From Maricaulis sp048270265 (GTDB lineage: Bacteria; Pseudomonadota; Alphaproteobacteria; Caulobacterales; Maricaulaceae): a stretch of 64,000 nt of DNA. The translations under genes were made by a program, and so were the position numbers. Location: positions 292,863 to 356,862 of the forward strand of contig NZ_JBLWTD010000001.1 in assembly GCF_048270265.1 (NCBI RefSeq), written 5' to 3'. This document shows positions 7,521 to 16,692 of this stretch, one piece after another (positions within the stretch are counted from its first letter, which is position 1; each line of letters opens with the position of its first letter). The notes under the pieces were generated by a model that made no database searches, was not told the origin of the DNA, and saw only the letters and a program-made list of their open reading frames with translations.

Positions 7521-9275
7521 TTGACCAAGTTTACCGATCTCGGCCTTGCCGAGCCTATCCTTCGCGCCCTGACCTCGGAGGGCTATGAAAGCCCCACCCC
7601 GATCCAGGCCGAATTCATCCCCGAAATGCTGGCCGGCCGCGATCTCGTTGGTATCGCCCAGACCGGGACCGGCAAGACCGCCGCCTTTCTGCTGCCCATC
7701 CTCAATGGCCTGGCCGCGGCGAGCGGACCGGTTGACCCGAAATGCTGCCGCGCCCTGATCCTGACTCCGACCCGCGAGCTGGCGGCCCAGATCGAACAGG
7801 CCATTCGCGCCTATGGCCGGCATGTGCGCTTTTCCGTCGCCCTTGTGGTCGGCGGTTCCAAGCCGTTTCCGCAAATCCGTGCCCTGTCACGCGGTGTCGA
7901 TATCGTCGTCGCGACGCCGGGACGGCTGGTCGATCATATGGATTCCGGAGCGATCAAGCTCAACCAGACCCGCACCCTTGTTCTCGACGAGGCGGACCAG
8001 ATGCTCGATCTCGGCTTCTTGCCGGCGGTGCGGGACATTTCGGCCAAGCTGAACTTCAATCGTCAAACCGTTCTGACCTCGGCGACCATGCCGAAACAGA
8101 TCAAGGCCCTGATCAAGGATCTGCTCAAGGATCCCAAGCATATCTCCGTCGCCGGACAGTCGCAGCCGATCGAGGCGATCGACCAGCAGGCGATCCTGTG
8201 TAACCGCGAATCCAAGCGCTCCCTGCTGCTCGACATCCTGTCGGCGCAGGATATGACCCGCGGCATCGTGTTTACGCGCACCAAGCGCGGCGCCGACCGG
8301 GTGCACGAGCATCTCGTCAAATACGGCCTCAACGCCAAGGCGATCCATGGCGACAAGTCGCAGGGGGAACGTACGCGGGCACTGGACGGCTTTCGCCGCG
8401 GCAAGGTGAAAATCCTTGTCGCTACCGATGTCGCCGCGCGCGGTATTGATGTCGACAATATCTCCCATGTCGTCAATTACGAGCTGCCCAATGTGCCGGA
8501 AGCCTATGTTCACCGCATTGGCCGCACTGCCCGGGCCGGCAAGACGGGGGTGGCGATTTCCCTCGTCGATGGCACGGAGAAGCATTATCTGCGCGATATC
8601 GAGCATCTGATCGGCACCACCATCCCGAAGGTCGCGGCCGGTCATGTTGTCGAGCTCGAGGGCGATGAGGCCGACGCCGCCGTACCGACCAAACCGCGTC
8701 CCAAGCCGGTCAAGCGGGCCTTCCAGGCCCAGACCGTCGCTCGCGATGGTGACGGGGCCCGCAAGACGTCCCGTCCTGCGCCGCATGGCAAGCCCGCTGG
8801 GTCTGCCCGCGACGGCGAAGCGTTCAAGCGCCGTGATGGCGCTCCGCGCGCTGAGGGCCGGCCGGGCAGCCGCGGCAAGTCCGCCGGTGGCGCTCGCTCC
8901 GGAGAGGCCTTCAAGCAACGCGACGCCGGGCCAGGCCAGGGCGGACGCCCGGAGCGGGGCCGTTCGGAACGCGCACGCCCGGAGGGGGCCCGGCCAGAGC
9001 GTGCCCGGGTCGAGCGTGACGGTGCGCCGCGCGGCGAGGGCCGTCCGGCCTCCCGTGGCAAATCCGCTACCGGTCCCCGCGATGCCGACAAGCGGGAGGA
9101 TCGCAGGCCGGCAGGGCATGGCAAGCCGGGCCGTGATGGTGACAAGCCGCGCTCCAAGGGTGGTTCGCGCCCCCAGGGACCTGCGGGCAAGGGCAAGGTG
9201 TCGCGCGGCGGGGAAGGCAAGATCTTCAAACCACGTCGGCCCGGCAGCCGGCCGCCGTCAGGGCGTTCGGCCTGA
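7521..9275 (+). CDS. rhlE: DEAD-box RNA helicase, RhlE type, with long basic tail
   Basis: ATP-dependent RNA helicase expected to act in RNA turnover or ribosome assembly. The core shows a Q motif (SPTPIQAEFIP), Walker A AQTGTGKT, PTRELAAQI, DEAD in VLDEADQMLDLGF, SAT, and motif VI HRIGRTARAG. The frame opens at 7353, but the family N-terminus (TKFTDLGL) begins right after a TTG at 7521, taken as the start (584 aa); GTG 7512 is possible. From about 8690 the last ~195 residues are a low-complexity tail rich in Arg, Gly, Lys and Pro, with three imperfect copies of a GRPxSRGKSA-like unit, probably disordered and RNA-binding. No neighbour in an operon. Confidence 0.9.
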   Translation: MTKFTDLGLAEPILRALTSEGYESPTPIQAEFIPEMLAGRDLVGIAQTGTGKTAAFLLPILNGLAAASGPVDPKCCRALILTPTRELAAQIEQAIRAYGRHVRFSVALVVGGSKPFPQIRALSRGVDIVVATPGRLVDHMDSGAIKLNQTRTLVLDEADQMLDLGFLPAVRDISAKLNFNRQTVLTSATMPKQIKALIKDLLKDPKHISVAGQSQPIEAIDQQAILCNRESKRSLLLDILSAQDMTRGIVFTRTKRGADRVHEHLVKYGLNAKAIHGDKSQGERTRALDGFRRGKVKILVATDVAARGIDVDNISHVVNYELPNVPEAYVHRIGRTARAGKTGVAISLVDGTEKHYLRDIEHLIGTTIPKVAAGHVVELEGDEADAAVPTKPRPKPVKRAFQAQTVARDGDGARKTSRPAPHGKPAGSARDGEAFKRRDGAPRAEGRPGSRGKSAGGARSGEAFKQRDAGPGQGGRPERGRSERARPEGARPERARVERDGAPRGEGRPASRGKSATGPRDADKREDRRPAGHGKPGRDGDKPRSKGGSRPQGPAGKGKVSRGGEGKIFKPRRPGSRPPSGRSA

Positions 9276-9450
9276 CGGCTGACGCGTGCCACTGCGGGCG
9301 GGTCCGGCGGCGTCGGCCGGGGCCGCGCGCAACATTTGGTGGCCTAATGCGAGCGTTTCAGGCTTAATCGCGGTCCCCGATTCGGCAGTGAGGCCGTTGC
9401 GGGGCCCGTCTCGCAGAGGCGCATTGCCCCCCTGAACAAGGAAATCCACC

Positions 9451-9654
9451 ATGTCCGTCGCCCGTATCACTGAAATCTCCTCCACCTCCTCGAAAAGCTT
9501 CGATGAAGCCGTCCGCAAGGGTATCGAACGCGCCAGCAAGACGCTGCGCAATATCCGCGGCGCCTGGGTCAAGGAACAACAGGTCATCGTCGAGGACGGC
9601 AAGCTCACCAAATTCAAGGTGAACCTTCTCGTGACCTTCGAACTGGAAGACTAG
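9451..9654 (+). CDS. Dodecin family flavin-binding protein
   Basis: A 67-aa protein matching dodecin, a hollow dodecamer that binds and stores riboflavin/FMN/FAD. Family marks visible: VARITEISSTSSKSFDEAV at the N-terminus, the IRGAWVKEQ strand near residues 35-43 with the flavin-stacking tryptophan, and the final VNLLVTFELED strand. Length is typical. The upstream 175 bp contain no gene; AAGGAAAT lies just before the ATG. It is monocistronic, facing the patatin gene across a hairpin. Confidence 0.93.
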   Translation: MSVARITEISSTSSKSFDEAVRKGIERASKTLRNIRGAWVKEQQVIVEDGKLTKFKVNLLVTFELED

Positions 9655-9711
9655 TTCGAGCCGGACGACCGGTCCTGCGCCTCGTCGCGCCGAACCTGTC
9701 GCCTGCATACA

Positions 9712-9742
9712 TGGTCCGGGGCACTTCGTGTGCTCCGGACCA
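9712..9742. terminator. Bidirectional hairpin between dodecin and patatin genes
   Basis: A 13-bp stem with one G-U pair (9712-9724 with 9730-9742) and a 5-nt TTCGT loop sits in the 105-bp gap between convergent genes. The flanks (ATAC before, GTAT after) extend the symmetry across a two-base bulge. No strong T-run follows. Likely a shared transcription end point. Confidence 0.55.
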
Positions 9743-9759
9743 CGTGTATCCGGGGATGG

Positions 9760-12039
9760 TCAGAAGGGCCGCCCCACGAACAGATACAGGGATTGCCGCC
9801 CGGTGTCGGCGCGGCCATAGGCCATATACACCGGGCCGAGCACGGTGTCGGCGGACAGGAAGACACTGCCGGCAAGCGTGATGTCCGAGCTGCTGACCAG
9901 ATCGCGGTCAGCCCAGACATTGCCGCCTTCAAGCGAAACACCGGCATAGAGCGGCACACCGAAGGCCTGGGTATTGGCGGCGTTGAGGCGGCGGCGGTAG
10001 ACCAGACGTCCGAGCGCAAAGCTCTCGCCGATCAATTCCTCGTCCTTGTATCCCGACAGGCTGAACAACCCGCCCAGCCGGTAGAGCGAGTCCAGCGGCA
10101 TGACCCCGGACAGGTTGGAGCCGGCATCCAGTTGCATGATCACCGTGTCGGCGCCGCGCGACCAGGCCTGCATGGCGTGGGCTTCAAGGCTCTCGAAATC
10201 GGCGCTGGCGCCGAGGGTTTCGCGCGCGACTGACAGTTGCGACGACAAACGCATCCCTTCAGTCGGGAAGAAGGCGTTGTCGAGCGTGTCGATCCCGGCC
10301 GACAGATTGATCTGGCCGATATCGATATCGACCTCGTCCGGTGTCGCATAACCCTCTTCCAGCGAGGCCTGGCCGGTGCCGCGCTGATAGCCGATCCGGA
10401 CTTCCGCCGGATAGTCGAACTGCCAGCCGGCATCGAGCTGGGCCTCGGCATAGGTGGCACGATAGGAGCCGGTCCGGAAACCATCGGCGCGGTAGCGAGG
10501 GATATTGCGGATCACGAAATTGGCCCGCGGCGCGACGAAGAGATTCTGCGACGTGTCGAACAGTTTGAACATTTCTGCGGAAAGCCCGAAACGGTCACCG
10601 AACATGGCGTCGATGCGGATTTCCGAGCCATAGGGGTCGATTGGCAGCGAACGGTATTCCAGGGAAATCCGGTATTCCCCATCACCATCGAAATCATTCT
10701 CGAGGGTCACTCCGACGCGGATATTGGCGATGTCATCGGGTCGGGCATCGGCATTGATGACCAGCGCCGTTGCCTCGCCATGCCGTGCAAGCTCGTAGGA
10801 GACCTGATCAAACGCGCCCAGGCCGTAGATCGTCGCCAGGTCGTCGGCCAGGGCATCGACGTCGAGCGGCGCGCCGGTGCGTTGGGAAATGTGGTCAAGC
10901 AGGAGTTCGGAACTCAGGCGCGAGCTGTTGTGGATCTGGACCTCGTCGATCTCGGGGACCGGCGGCGCGACGAGGGGGGTGTGATGGGTCTGCAGGGCCT
11001 GCAAACGGTCGAACACCTCGTTGGCCGCGAGTTCACCGGCCGCGATCAGCTCTTCCCCGCGGGTGAAGTCCCCGGCGGTCAGATCGCCCTGGCTGACCTG
11101 GATCAGAATATCCTGCGGGCCGAGCAGGGCCAGCTGTGCGGTTTCGTTGGACAGGACCAGCAGCGTCATGGACTGGGTGAGCAATTCCACACCGGTGCGC
11201 AATTCCTCGGCCGTGAGCAGGCGGCCCTGGACGGCGACGACGATGATGATGTCGGCGCCCATCGCCTGGGCGATATCGACCGGTATGTTCTTGCTCAGCC
11301 CGCCATCGACCAGCATTTGACCGTTGATCTCCTCCGGCGGCAGCGCTCCGGGCACGGCCATCGAGGCGCGCATCGCCATGGCCAGGTCGCCTTCGCTGAG
11401 GCTGACCGGCGCGCCGGTCGCGATATCGGTCGCGACAGCGCGGAACGGGATCGGCATATCGTCGAAAGATCCACGGCCGGGATTGCGAACCAGATTGCGC
11501 AGGGCAAGATTGAGATTCTGGTCATTGATGAAGGCGCGCGGCAGGCGCAGACCGTACCGGTCGAGGTCGAAACTCAGCTCGGCGGGAAAGTCTTCCTCGA
11601 TGCGGCGGCGGCGGTAGGACTGGGACCGGCGCGGCGGATCGGCGCTGAAGACGCGTGTCCAGTCCAGCGAGAGCACGGCCTCTTCCAGCTCGGCCGCCGA
11701 ATAGCCTGACGCATACAGGCCGCCGACGATGGCGCCCATTGATGTGCCAACGACGAGGTCAGGCTGGACACCGGCGCGTTCCAGCGTCGCGATGGCGCCG
11801 ACATGGGCAATGCCCAGGGCGCCGCCGCCGGACAGGACGAGCGCGATGCGTGGATGATTGCAGGGCGCGGGCGCCGGATTGCAGCGCGTCCAGCGATTCG
11901 GTTCGGTGACCGGCGGGGGCAGGGTCATCAGGCCGTCAGCATAGTCGGCAGTCTGGGCGGCCGCGGCCGCGCCGGCCAGCGCCAGGCCGGCAGCCAGCAC
12001 CATCCGGAGACCATGCCCGATGTCTGAAATCACGCCCAT
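9760..12039 (-). CDS. Patatin-like phospholipase with POTRA and beta-barrel (type Vd, PlpD-like)
   Basis: A 759-aa protein with an N-terminal signal peptide (about 1-28), a patatin lipase domain, a linker/POTRA-like segment (about 370-430) and a C-terminal outer-membrane barrel ending in phenylalanine, the usual BAM recognition residue. Catalytic marks: oxyanion loop GGGALG (71-76), nucleophile Ser100 in GTSMG, and Asp245 in VDGG. This order is that of type Vd autotransporters such as Pseudomonas PlpD, in which the lipase is exported through or displayed by its own barrel. AGGA lies seven bases before the ATG at 12039. Single gene, divergent from the carboxylesterase gene. Whether the lipase is released cannot be read from sequence. 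Confidence 0.85.
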   Translation of the reverse strand: MGVISDIGHGLRMVLAAGLALAGAAAAAQTADYADGLMTLPPPVTEPNRWTRCNPAPAPCNHPRIALVLSGGGALGIAHVGAIATLERAGVQPDLVVGTSMGAIVGGLYASGYSAAELEEAVLSLDWTRVFSADPPRRSQSYRRRRIEEDFPAELSFDLDRYGLRLPRAFINDQNLNLALRNLVRNPGRGSFDDMPIPFRAVATDIATGAPVSLSEGDLAMAMRASMAVPGALPPEEINGQMLVDGGLSKNIPVDIAQAMGADIIIVVAVQGRLLTAEELRTGVELLTQSMTLLVLSNETAQLALLGPQDILIQVSQGDLTAGDFTRGEELIAAGELAANEVFDRLQALQTHHTPLVAPPVPEIDEVQIHNSSRLSSELLLDHISQRTGAPLDVDALADDLATIYGLGAFDQVSYELARHGEATALVINADARPDDIANIRVGVTLENDFDGDGEYRISLEYRSLPIDPYGSEIRIDAMFGDRFGLSAEMFKLFDTSQNLFVAPRANFVIRNIPRYRADGFRTGSYRATYAEAQLDAGWQFDYPAEVRIGYQRGTGQASLEEGYATPDEVDIDIGQINLSAGIDTLDNAFFPTEGMRLSSQLSVARETLGASADFESLEAHAMQAWSRGADTVIMQLDAGSNLSGVMPLDSLYRLGGLFSLSGYKDEELIGESFALGRLVYRRRLNAANTQAFGVPLYAGVSLEGGNVWADRDLVSSSDITLAGSVFLSADTVLGPVYMAYGRADTGRQSLYLFVGRPF

Positions 12040-12190
12040 ATCCGTATCCTGTCTCAGGTCGAGGCGAGCCCGCCACCCCCTTGTTTGGGGAGCTGCGGCC
12101 CAAGGTCAAGAGCTCGCTTGCGCGATCACGTCTTGCCCCCGGCCGCTATTCACCGCACCTTTCCGGCGAAGTTGTGGCTTGGGGGCCGAT

Positions 12191-13900
12191 ATGCGCATCA
12201 TTTTTCCAGTGATTTTCGGGTTGGCACTCGCTGCCTGCAGTGGTCCGGCAGAGCCACCGGCACGGCCGGAGCCGGACGCATCGACGCTGCGGGTGCTCGG
12301 GCAGGGTGAGGTGGTCGGTTTTCGCACCGCGCGCGGCGCCGATGCCTGGCGCGGGCTGGCCTTTGCGGCGCCTCCGACCGGTGATTTGCGCTGGCGCGCC
12401 CCGCGCGCCGTCGGCCAGCACGAGGGCGTGTTTGAGGCGCTGGAATCATCGGGGCGCTGTCCCCAGATCACCAATGGCTATGATGCTGGTCTCGAACCCG
12501 GCCAGCTGATCGGCGCTGAGGATTGTCTCTATCTCGATATCTACGCCCCGCCGGGCGCGGCCGGGCGTGATCTGCCGGTGATGTTTTTCATTCATGGCGG
12601 CGCCAATACCTGGGGCTATGCGGCCCAGTATGACGCCTCTCAGCTCGCGCTTGACCAGGATGTGATCGTGGTCGTGACGCAATACCGGCTGGGACCGTTG
12701 GGCTGGTTTGCGCATCCGGCCTTGCGCGAGGACGCCCTGGTGCCCGCAGACGCGGCCGCGAATTTCGCCTTGCTCGACCAGATCGCCGGCCTCGCCTGGG
12801 TCCGGGACAATATTGCGGCGTTTGGCGGTGATGCCGGGCGGGTGACGATTTTCGGCGAGAGCGCCGGGGCGCAGAATGTTCTGGCCCTGATGGCCTCGCC
12901 TCTGGCCGATGGCCTGTTCCATCGGGCGATCGCCGAGAGCGGCACCATGCGCAGTGTCTCGCTGGCCCGCGCCGAGGGCACCGAGCCCTTGCCCGACAGT
13001 GCGCTGGACGAGATCGCAGGGATAGAGGCCGCCGCGCATTTTGCCGGAGCCGCTGCGCCGGCCTCGGCACTGCGCGCCGCCCCGCTTGATGCCATCTTCA
13101 ACGCCTATGGCGAAGCAGACATGCCGCGCGTGATCGAGGATGGCGTCACCTTGATGAGCGGTGGCATGCGCGCCGCCTTCTCGGATCCGACCCGTGATTT
13201 CGTGCCGCTCATCACCGGCACCAATCGGGATGAGTACCGGCTGTATCTCGCCTTCGATCCGGAGTTCACCAAGACGACGCTGGGCGTGATCCGCAACCGG
13301 CGTGATCCGGCGCGTTATGTGGCGATGGGCGATATCGGCGCCCGGCTGTGGCGGATGGACGGGGTTGATGATGCCGCCAACCGGCTGCTGGCATCAGGTC
13401 ATGATGAGGTCTGGGCCTATCGCTTTGACTGGGACGAGGGGGGCACGCTGCTCTTCACCGACACCGGTGCCCTGCTCGGCGCCGCCCACACCATGGAACT
13501 GCCGTTCGTGTTCAATGACTTCTCAATTCTCTACGGCGATATCAGCAAGGTCTTGTTCACCACCGACAACGCCGCTGGCCGTCAGGCCGTGGCCGAGGCA
13601 ATGGGGGCCTATTGGGGAGCCTTCGCCCATGCCGGCGATCCCAATGCCGGCAATGAAGACCGGCTGGAATGGCCAAGCTGGGAGGCGGGCGGCCGTCTGA
13701 TGCGCTTTGACTCGCCGGCGGATGGCGGTCCGGAAATCCTGACCGGCAGCGATGACTGGGACAGCCTGCCGCGGGAGATCCTCGCCAATGATGATCTCAC
13801 CCGGGCCGACCATTGTGCGATCGCGGATGTTGCCGTGATGCGCGATGTCGGCGCCGGTGAACGCATGCGCCAGACCCTCGGCTGCGCAACGGTGGAGTGA
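12191..13900 (+). CDS. Carboxylesterase type B, predicted lipoprotein
   Basis: Serine esterase of the carboxylesterase/cholinesterase family. The frame opens at 12020, but ATG 12191 gives a lipoprotein signal with lipobox LAAC (Cys16), and the protein is then 569 aa, usual for the family. Visible marks: EDCLYLDIYAP (about 110-120), oxyanion hole FFIHGGA (132-138), nucleophile Ser224 in FGESAGAQN, and a candidate catalytic His in AHTMELPFVF near residue 434. Expected on the periplasmic side of a membrane, hydrolysing carboxylic esters; substrate unknown. The N-terminus of the divergent patatin gene is about 150 bp away, so two lipid/ester hydrolases share an upstream region. Confidence 0.88.
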   Translation: MRIIFPVIFGLALAACSGPAEPPARPEPDASTLRVLGQGEVVGFRTARGADAWRGLAFAAPPTGDLRWRAPRAVGQHEGVFEALESSGRCPQITNGYDAGLEPGQLIGAEDCLYLDIYAPPGAAGRDLPVMFFIHGGANTWGYAAQYDASQLALDQDVIVVVTQYRLGPLGWFAHPALREDALVPADAAANFALLDQIAGLAWVRDNIAAFGGDAGRVTIFGESAGAQNVLALMASPLADGLFHRAIAESGTMRSVSLARAEGTEPLPDSALDEIAGIEAAAHFAGAAAPASALRAAPLDAIFNAYGEADMPRVIEDGVTLMSGGMRAAFSDPTRDFVPLITGTNRDEYRLYLAFDPEFTKTTLGVIRNRRDPARYVAMGDIGARLWRMDGVDDAANRLLASGHDEVWAYRFDWDEGGTLLFTDTGALLGAAHTMELPFVFNDFSILYGDISKVLFTTDNAAGRQAVAEAMGAYWGAFAHAGDPNAGNEDRLEWPSWEAGGRLMRFDSPADGGPEILTGSDDWDSLPREILANDDLTRADHCAIADVAVMRDVGAGERMRQTLGCATVE

Positions 13901-14003
13901 GCCCCGGTGCATGGTCGTCATGCAGCCTGCGGCATTGATTGCGCTGGCGGGCGGTGATTGAAATCGACGCGCCCCGCTTTGGGCAGCCGAGGGACAAGCG
14001 CGC

Positions 14004-14870
14004 ATGACATCGCCTGAATACCGTGAGTTTGAGCTGGCTGACGGCGTTATGTCGGCGCGTGTCTGGCCTCATGCGGGGGCGCCGGTGATGGTGTTTGCCC
14101 ACGCCAACGGGTTTTGCGCCCGTGCCTACGACCAGATGCTGACGCCACTGGCGGACCGGTTCGAAATCATCGCCGTGGATTTGCGTGGCCATGGCCGCAC
14201 CCGCCTGCCGACCGATCCGGAGACCCATCGCAGCTGGGATATCCTCGCCGCCGATTTGCGCGCTGTCTATGATCAGCTGCCACAGCCACCGGCGCTGCTG
14301 GCCGGTCATTCCATGGGGGCGATCAGCACTTTGCTGGCGGCGGCGCAGATGCCGGACAGCCCGACCCTGGCCCTGGTCGAGCCGGTGGTTCTGCCGTTGA
14401 GCTTCAGCCTGATAGCCCGCTGGCCCTGGCACAACCCGCTCAAGGGGCGGTTCGGGCTCGCCAAGCTTGCCCGCCGCCGTGCGGATGGTTGGCCCGACCG
14501 GGCCGCGGCGGCGGATCGCTATCGCCGCCACAAGGCGTTTGCCAGCTGGGCGCCCGGCGTGCTCGAGGATTATCTCGCTGACGGACTGGTGGAAGACGCC
14601 AATGGCGTGCGCCTTGCCTGCAACCCGCAATGGGAGGCTGCCAATTACGAATCGCAGGGCCATGACGTGTTGCGAGCGGCGCGCGTGGTCGGCGGCCGGG
14701 CGCATGTCCTGCGGGTCGAGCACGGATCAACCGTGGTCAATCGTGCCGGACTCGAGCGGCGCGGCGTGAAGATTGACGACATGAACGGGGTTGGCCATCT
14801 GGCCCCGATGGAAGCGCCGCAGCGGGTTGCGGCCTGGATTGTCGGCGTGGCTGATGCGGCGGCGGTGTGA
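14004..14870 (+). CDS. Alpha/beta hydrolase
   Basis: A 288-aa alpha/beta-fold hydrolase. Marks: FAHANGF oxyanion region (31-37), VDLRGHGRT (58-66), nucleophile Ser103 in AGHSMGA, and a C-terminal VGHLAPMEAP holding the likely catalytic histidine. No signal peptide, so cytoplasmic. It follows the carboxylesterase gene by 103 bp on the same strand and precedes the nuo operon by 265 bp. Substrate cannot be deduced. Confidence 0.85.
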   Translation: MTSPEYREFELADGVMSARVWPHAGAPVMVFAHANGFCARAYDQMLTPLADRFEIIAVDLRGHGRTRLPTDPETHRSWDILAADLRAVYDQLPQPPALLAGHSMGAISTLLAAAQMPDSPTLALVEPVVLPLSFSLIARWPWHNPLKGRFGLAKLARRRADGWPDRAAAADRYRRHKAFASWAPGVLEDYLADGLVEDANGVRLACNPQWEAANYESQGHDVLRAARVVGGRAHVLRVEHGSTVVNRAGLERRGVKIDDMNGVGHLAPMEAPQRVAAWIVGVADAAAV

Positions 14871-15093
14871 GCCGGTTGCGCCGCCATGTTTGCGCGGCTT
14901 TCCACACCCATATTTGAGACCCGTTCGCAACTGCCCGGTCAAACCTCCCCATCTGCCGCAATCACTGAAATTACGCCGCCTTTTGCCCTTGCCCCTGACG
15001 CCGGTGCGATCTAGCTTCCGCGCCAAATCGGGCAGGGGGCTGTCGTGGTGTTTCGATTCGTCAATTTGATGATCGGGCACTGGAAACCCGGCG

Positions 15094-15110
15094 GATACCG
15101 GCCCGGTATC
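15094..15110. promoter_or_regulatory. Inverted repeat upstream of nuoA
   Basis: A perfect 7-3-7 inverted repeat (GATACCG, GCC, CGGTATC) ends 25 bp before the nuoA start. It could be an operator or an mRNA hairpin near the ribosome site. The rest of the 265-bp region before nuoA (14871-15135) shows no gene and no convincing -35/-10 pair. Confidence 0.35.
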
Positions 15111-15135
15111 GGACGCAAACTGGCGAGGCCCGGCA

Positions 15136-15504
15136 ATGGACGCGTTGCTTCTCGACTACCTGCCTATCTTGATCTTCTTCGGCATCGCGGCAGCGCTGGG
15201 TGTAGGCTTTATGGCCGCCGCCTTCGTGATCGCGCCCTCGAATCCTGATCCGGAAAAAGTGTCGACCTATGAGTGCGGCTTCGAAGCCTTCGATGACGCG
15301 CGCATGAAATTCGACATCCGCTTCTACCTCGTCGCCATCCTGTTCATCATTTTCGACCTCGAAGTGGCCTTCCTCTTCCCGTGGGCGGTATCGCTGCGCG
15401 AGAGCCTGGGTCAGTTCGAATTCTGGTCGATGATGGTCTTTCTCACCGTGCTCACCATCGGCTTCATCTATGAGCTGAAAAAAGGCGCGCTGGATTGGGA
15501 ATGA
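15136..15504 (+). CDS. nuoA: NADH-quinone oxidoreductase subunit A
   Basis: First gene of the complex I operon. The 122-aa product has three membrane helices and the conserved loop with YECGFEAFDDARMKFDIRFY that contributes to the quinone/membrane interface. A GAGG element lies seven bases before the ATG. It forms part of the membrane arm next to NuoH. The gap to nuoB is four bases. Confidence 0.96.
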   Translation: MDALLLDYLPILIFFGIAAALGVGFMAAAFVIAPSNPDPEKVSTYECGFEAFDDARMKFDIRFYLVAILFIIFDLEVAFLFPWAVSLRESLGQFEFWSMMVFLTVLTIGFIYELKKGALDWE

Positions 15505-15508
15505 AGCC

Positions 15509-16075
15509 ATGACCTCAGACCTCACCCCCCATGCCGGCCAGGCCGGCCGTGCGACAGTGCCCGGCTATGATCCGAAGGCGCACGACCCCTTCTTCGACGG
15601 TGTCTCCGACGCGCTCGCTGACAAGGGCTTTGTCGTCGCTGCCGCCGATGATCTCGTCACCTGGGCCCGTACCGGTTCCTTGATGTGGATGACCTTCGGT
15701 CTGGCCTGTTGCGCCGTCGAGATGATGCAGGCGTCGATGCCGCGCTATGACGTGGAGCGTTTCGGCTTCGCACCGCGCGCCAGCCCCCGTCAGTCCGATG
15801 TGATGATCGTCGCCGGCACCCTGACCAACAAGATGGCCCCGGCCTTGCGCAAGGTCTACGACCAGATGCCCGAGCCGCGCTATGTCATCTCGATGGGCAG
15901 CTGTGCCAATGGCGGCGGGTATTATCATTATTCCTACGCCGTCGTGCGCGGCTGTGACCGCATCGTGCCGGTCGATATCTACGTGCCCGGTTGCCCGCCC
16001 ACCGCTGAAGCCCTCGTGTACGGAATTCTGCAATTGCAGAAGAAGATCCGCCGCGAAGGCTCGATCGAGCGCTAG
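15509..16075 (+). CDS. nuoB: NADH-quinone oxidoreductase subunit B
   Basis: 188-aa subunit that holds iron-sulfur cluster N2, the last electron carrier before quinone. Cluster ligands are visible as the adjacent Cys67-Cys68, Cys132 in MGSCANGGG and Cys162 in VPGCPPTAEA. The first ~45 residues form the variable N-terminal extension common in alphaproteobacteria. Translation probably starts four bases after nuoA. Confidence 0.97.
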   Translation: MTSDLTPHAGQAGRATVPGYDPKAHDPFFDGVSDALADKGFVVAAADDLVTWARTGSLMWMTFGLACCAVEMMQASMPRYDVERFGFAPRASPRQSDVMIVAGTLTNKMAPALRKVYDQMPEPRYVISMGSCANGGGYYHYSYAVVRGCDRIVPVDIYVPGCPPTAEALVYGILQLQKKIRREGSIER

Positions 16076-16086
16076 GAGAGGACGAG

Positions 16087-16689
16087 ATGAGCGAAGCCCT
16101 CACGACGCTTGGCGAGCATATCGCTGCGGCCCAGGAATCGGCGGTCACCGGCTGGGACATCAAGTTTGGCGATCTGACCATCCATATCCACCGGGATCGC
16201 GTCACCGAAGTCCTCCGCTTCCTGCGCGATGATCCGGCCTGCCGTTTCACGACCCTGATCGATCTGTGCGGGGTGGATTATCCGCAGCGCGCCGAGCGTT
16301 TCGAAGTGGTCTATCACCTGCTCTCCATGCATCAGAACCAGCGCATCCGCGTCAAGCTGACCACGGATGAGGACACGGCGGTCGACAGCTGTCACGAGCT
16401 CTTCCCGGTCGCCGACTGGTTCGAGCGCGAAGCCTTCGACATGTATGGCATCACCTTCGCCAACCATCCGGACCTGCGCCGCATCCTCACCGATTACGGT
16501 TTCGAGGGGCATCCGCTGCGCAAGGATTTCCCGCTGTCGGGCTATGTCGAAGTGCGCTGGGATGATGAGCAGAAACGCGTCGTCTACGAACCGGTCGAAC
16601 TGGTCCAAGCCTATCGCGATTTCGATTTCATGAGCCCGTGGGAGGGTGCCAAATACATCCTTCCCGGCGACGAGAAGGCGGAGGGCTAG
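16087..16689 (+). CDS. nuoC: NADH-quinone oxidoreductase subunit C
   Basis: 200-aa 30-kDa-type subunit of the peripheral arm. The family signature is present around residues 107-145 (WFEREAFDMYGI and then HPDLRRILTDYGFEGHPLRKD). nuoC and nuoD are separate genes here, unlike the fused nuoCD of enterobacteria. GAGAGGACGAG precedes the ATG. Confidence 0.96.
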   Translation: MSEALTTLGEHIAAAQESAVTGWDIKFGDLTIHIHRDRVTEVLRFLRDDPACRFTTLIDLCGVDYPQRAERFEVVYHLLSMHQNQRIRVKLTTDEDTAVDSCHELFPVADWFEREAFDMYGITFANHPDLRRILTDYGFEGHPLRKDFPLSGYVEVRWDDEQKRVVYEPVELVQAYRDFDFMSPWEGAKYILPGDEKAEG

Positions 16690-16692
16690 GCC

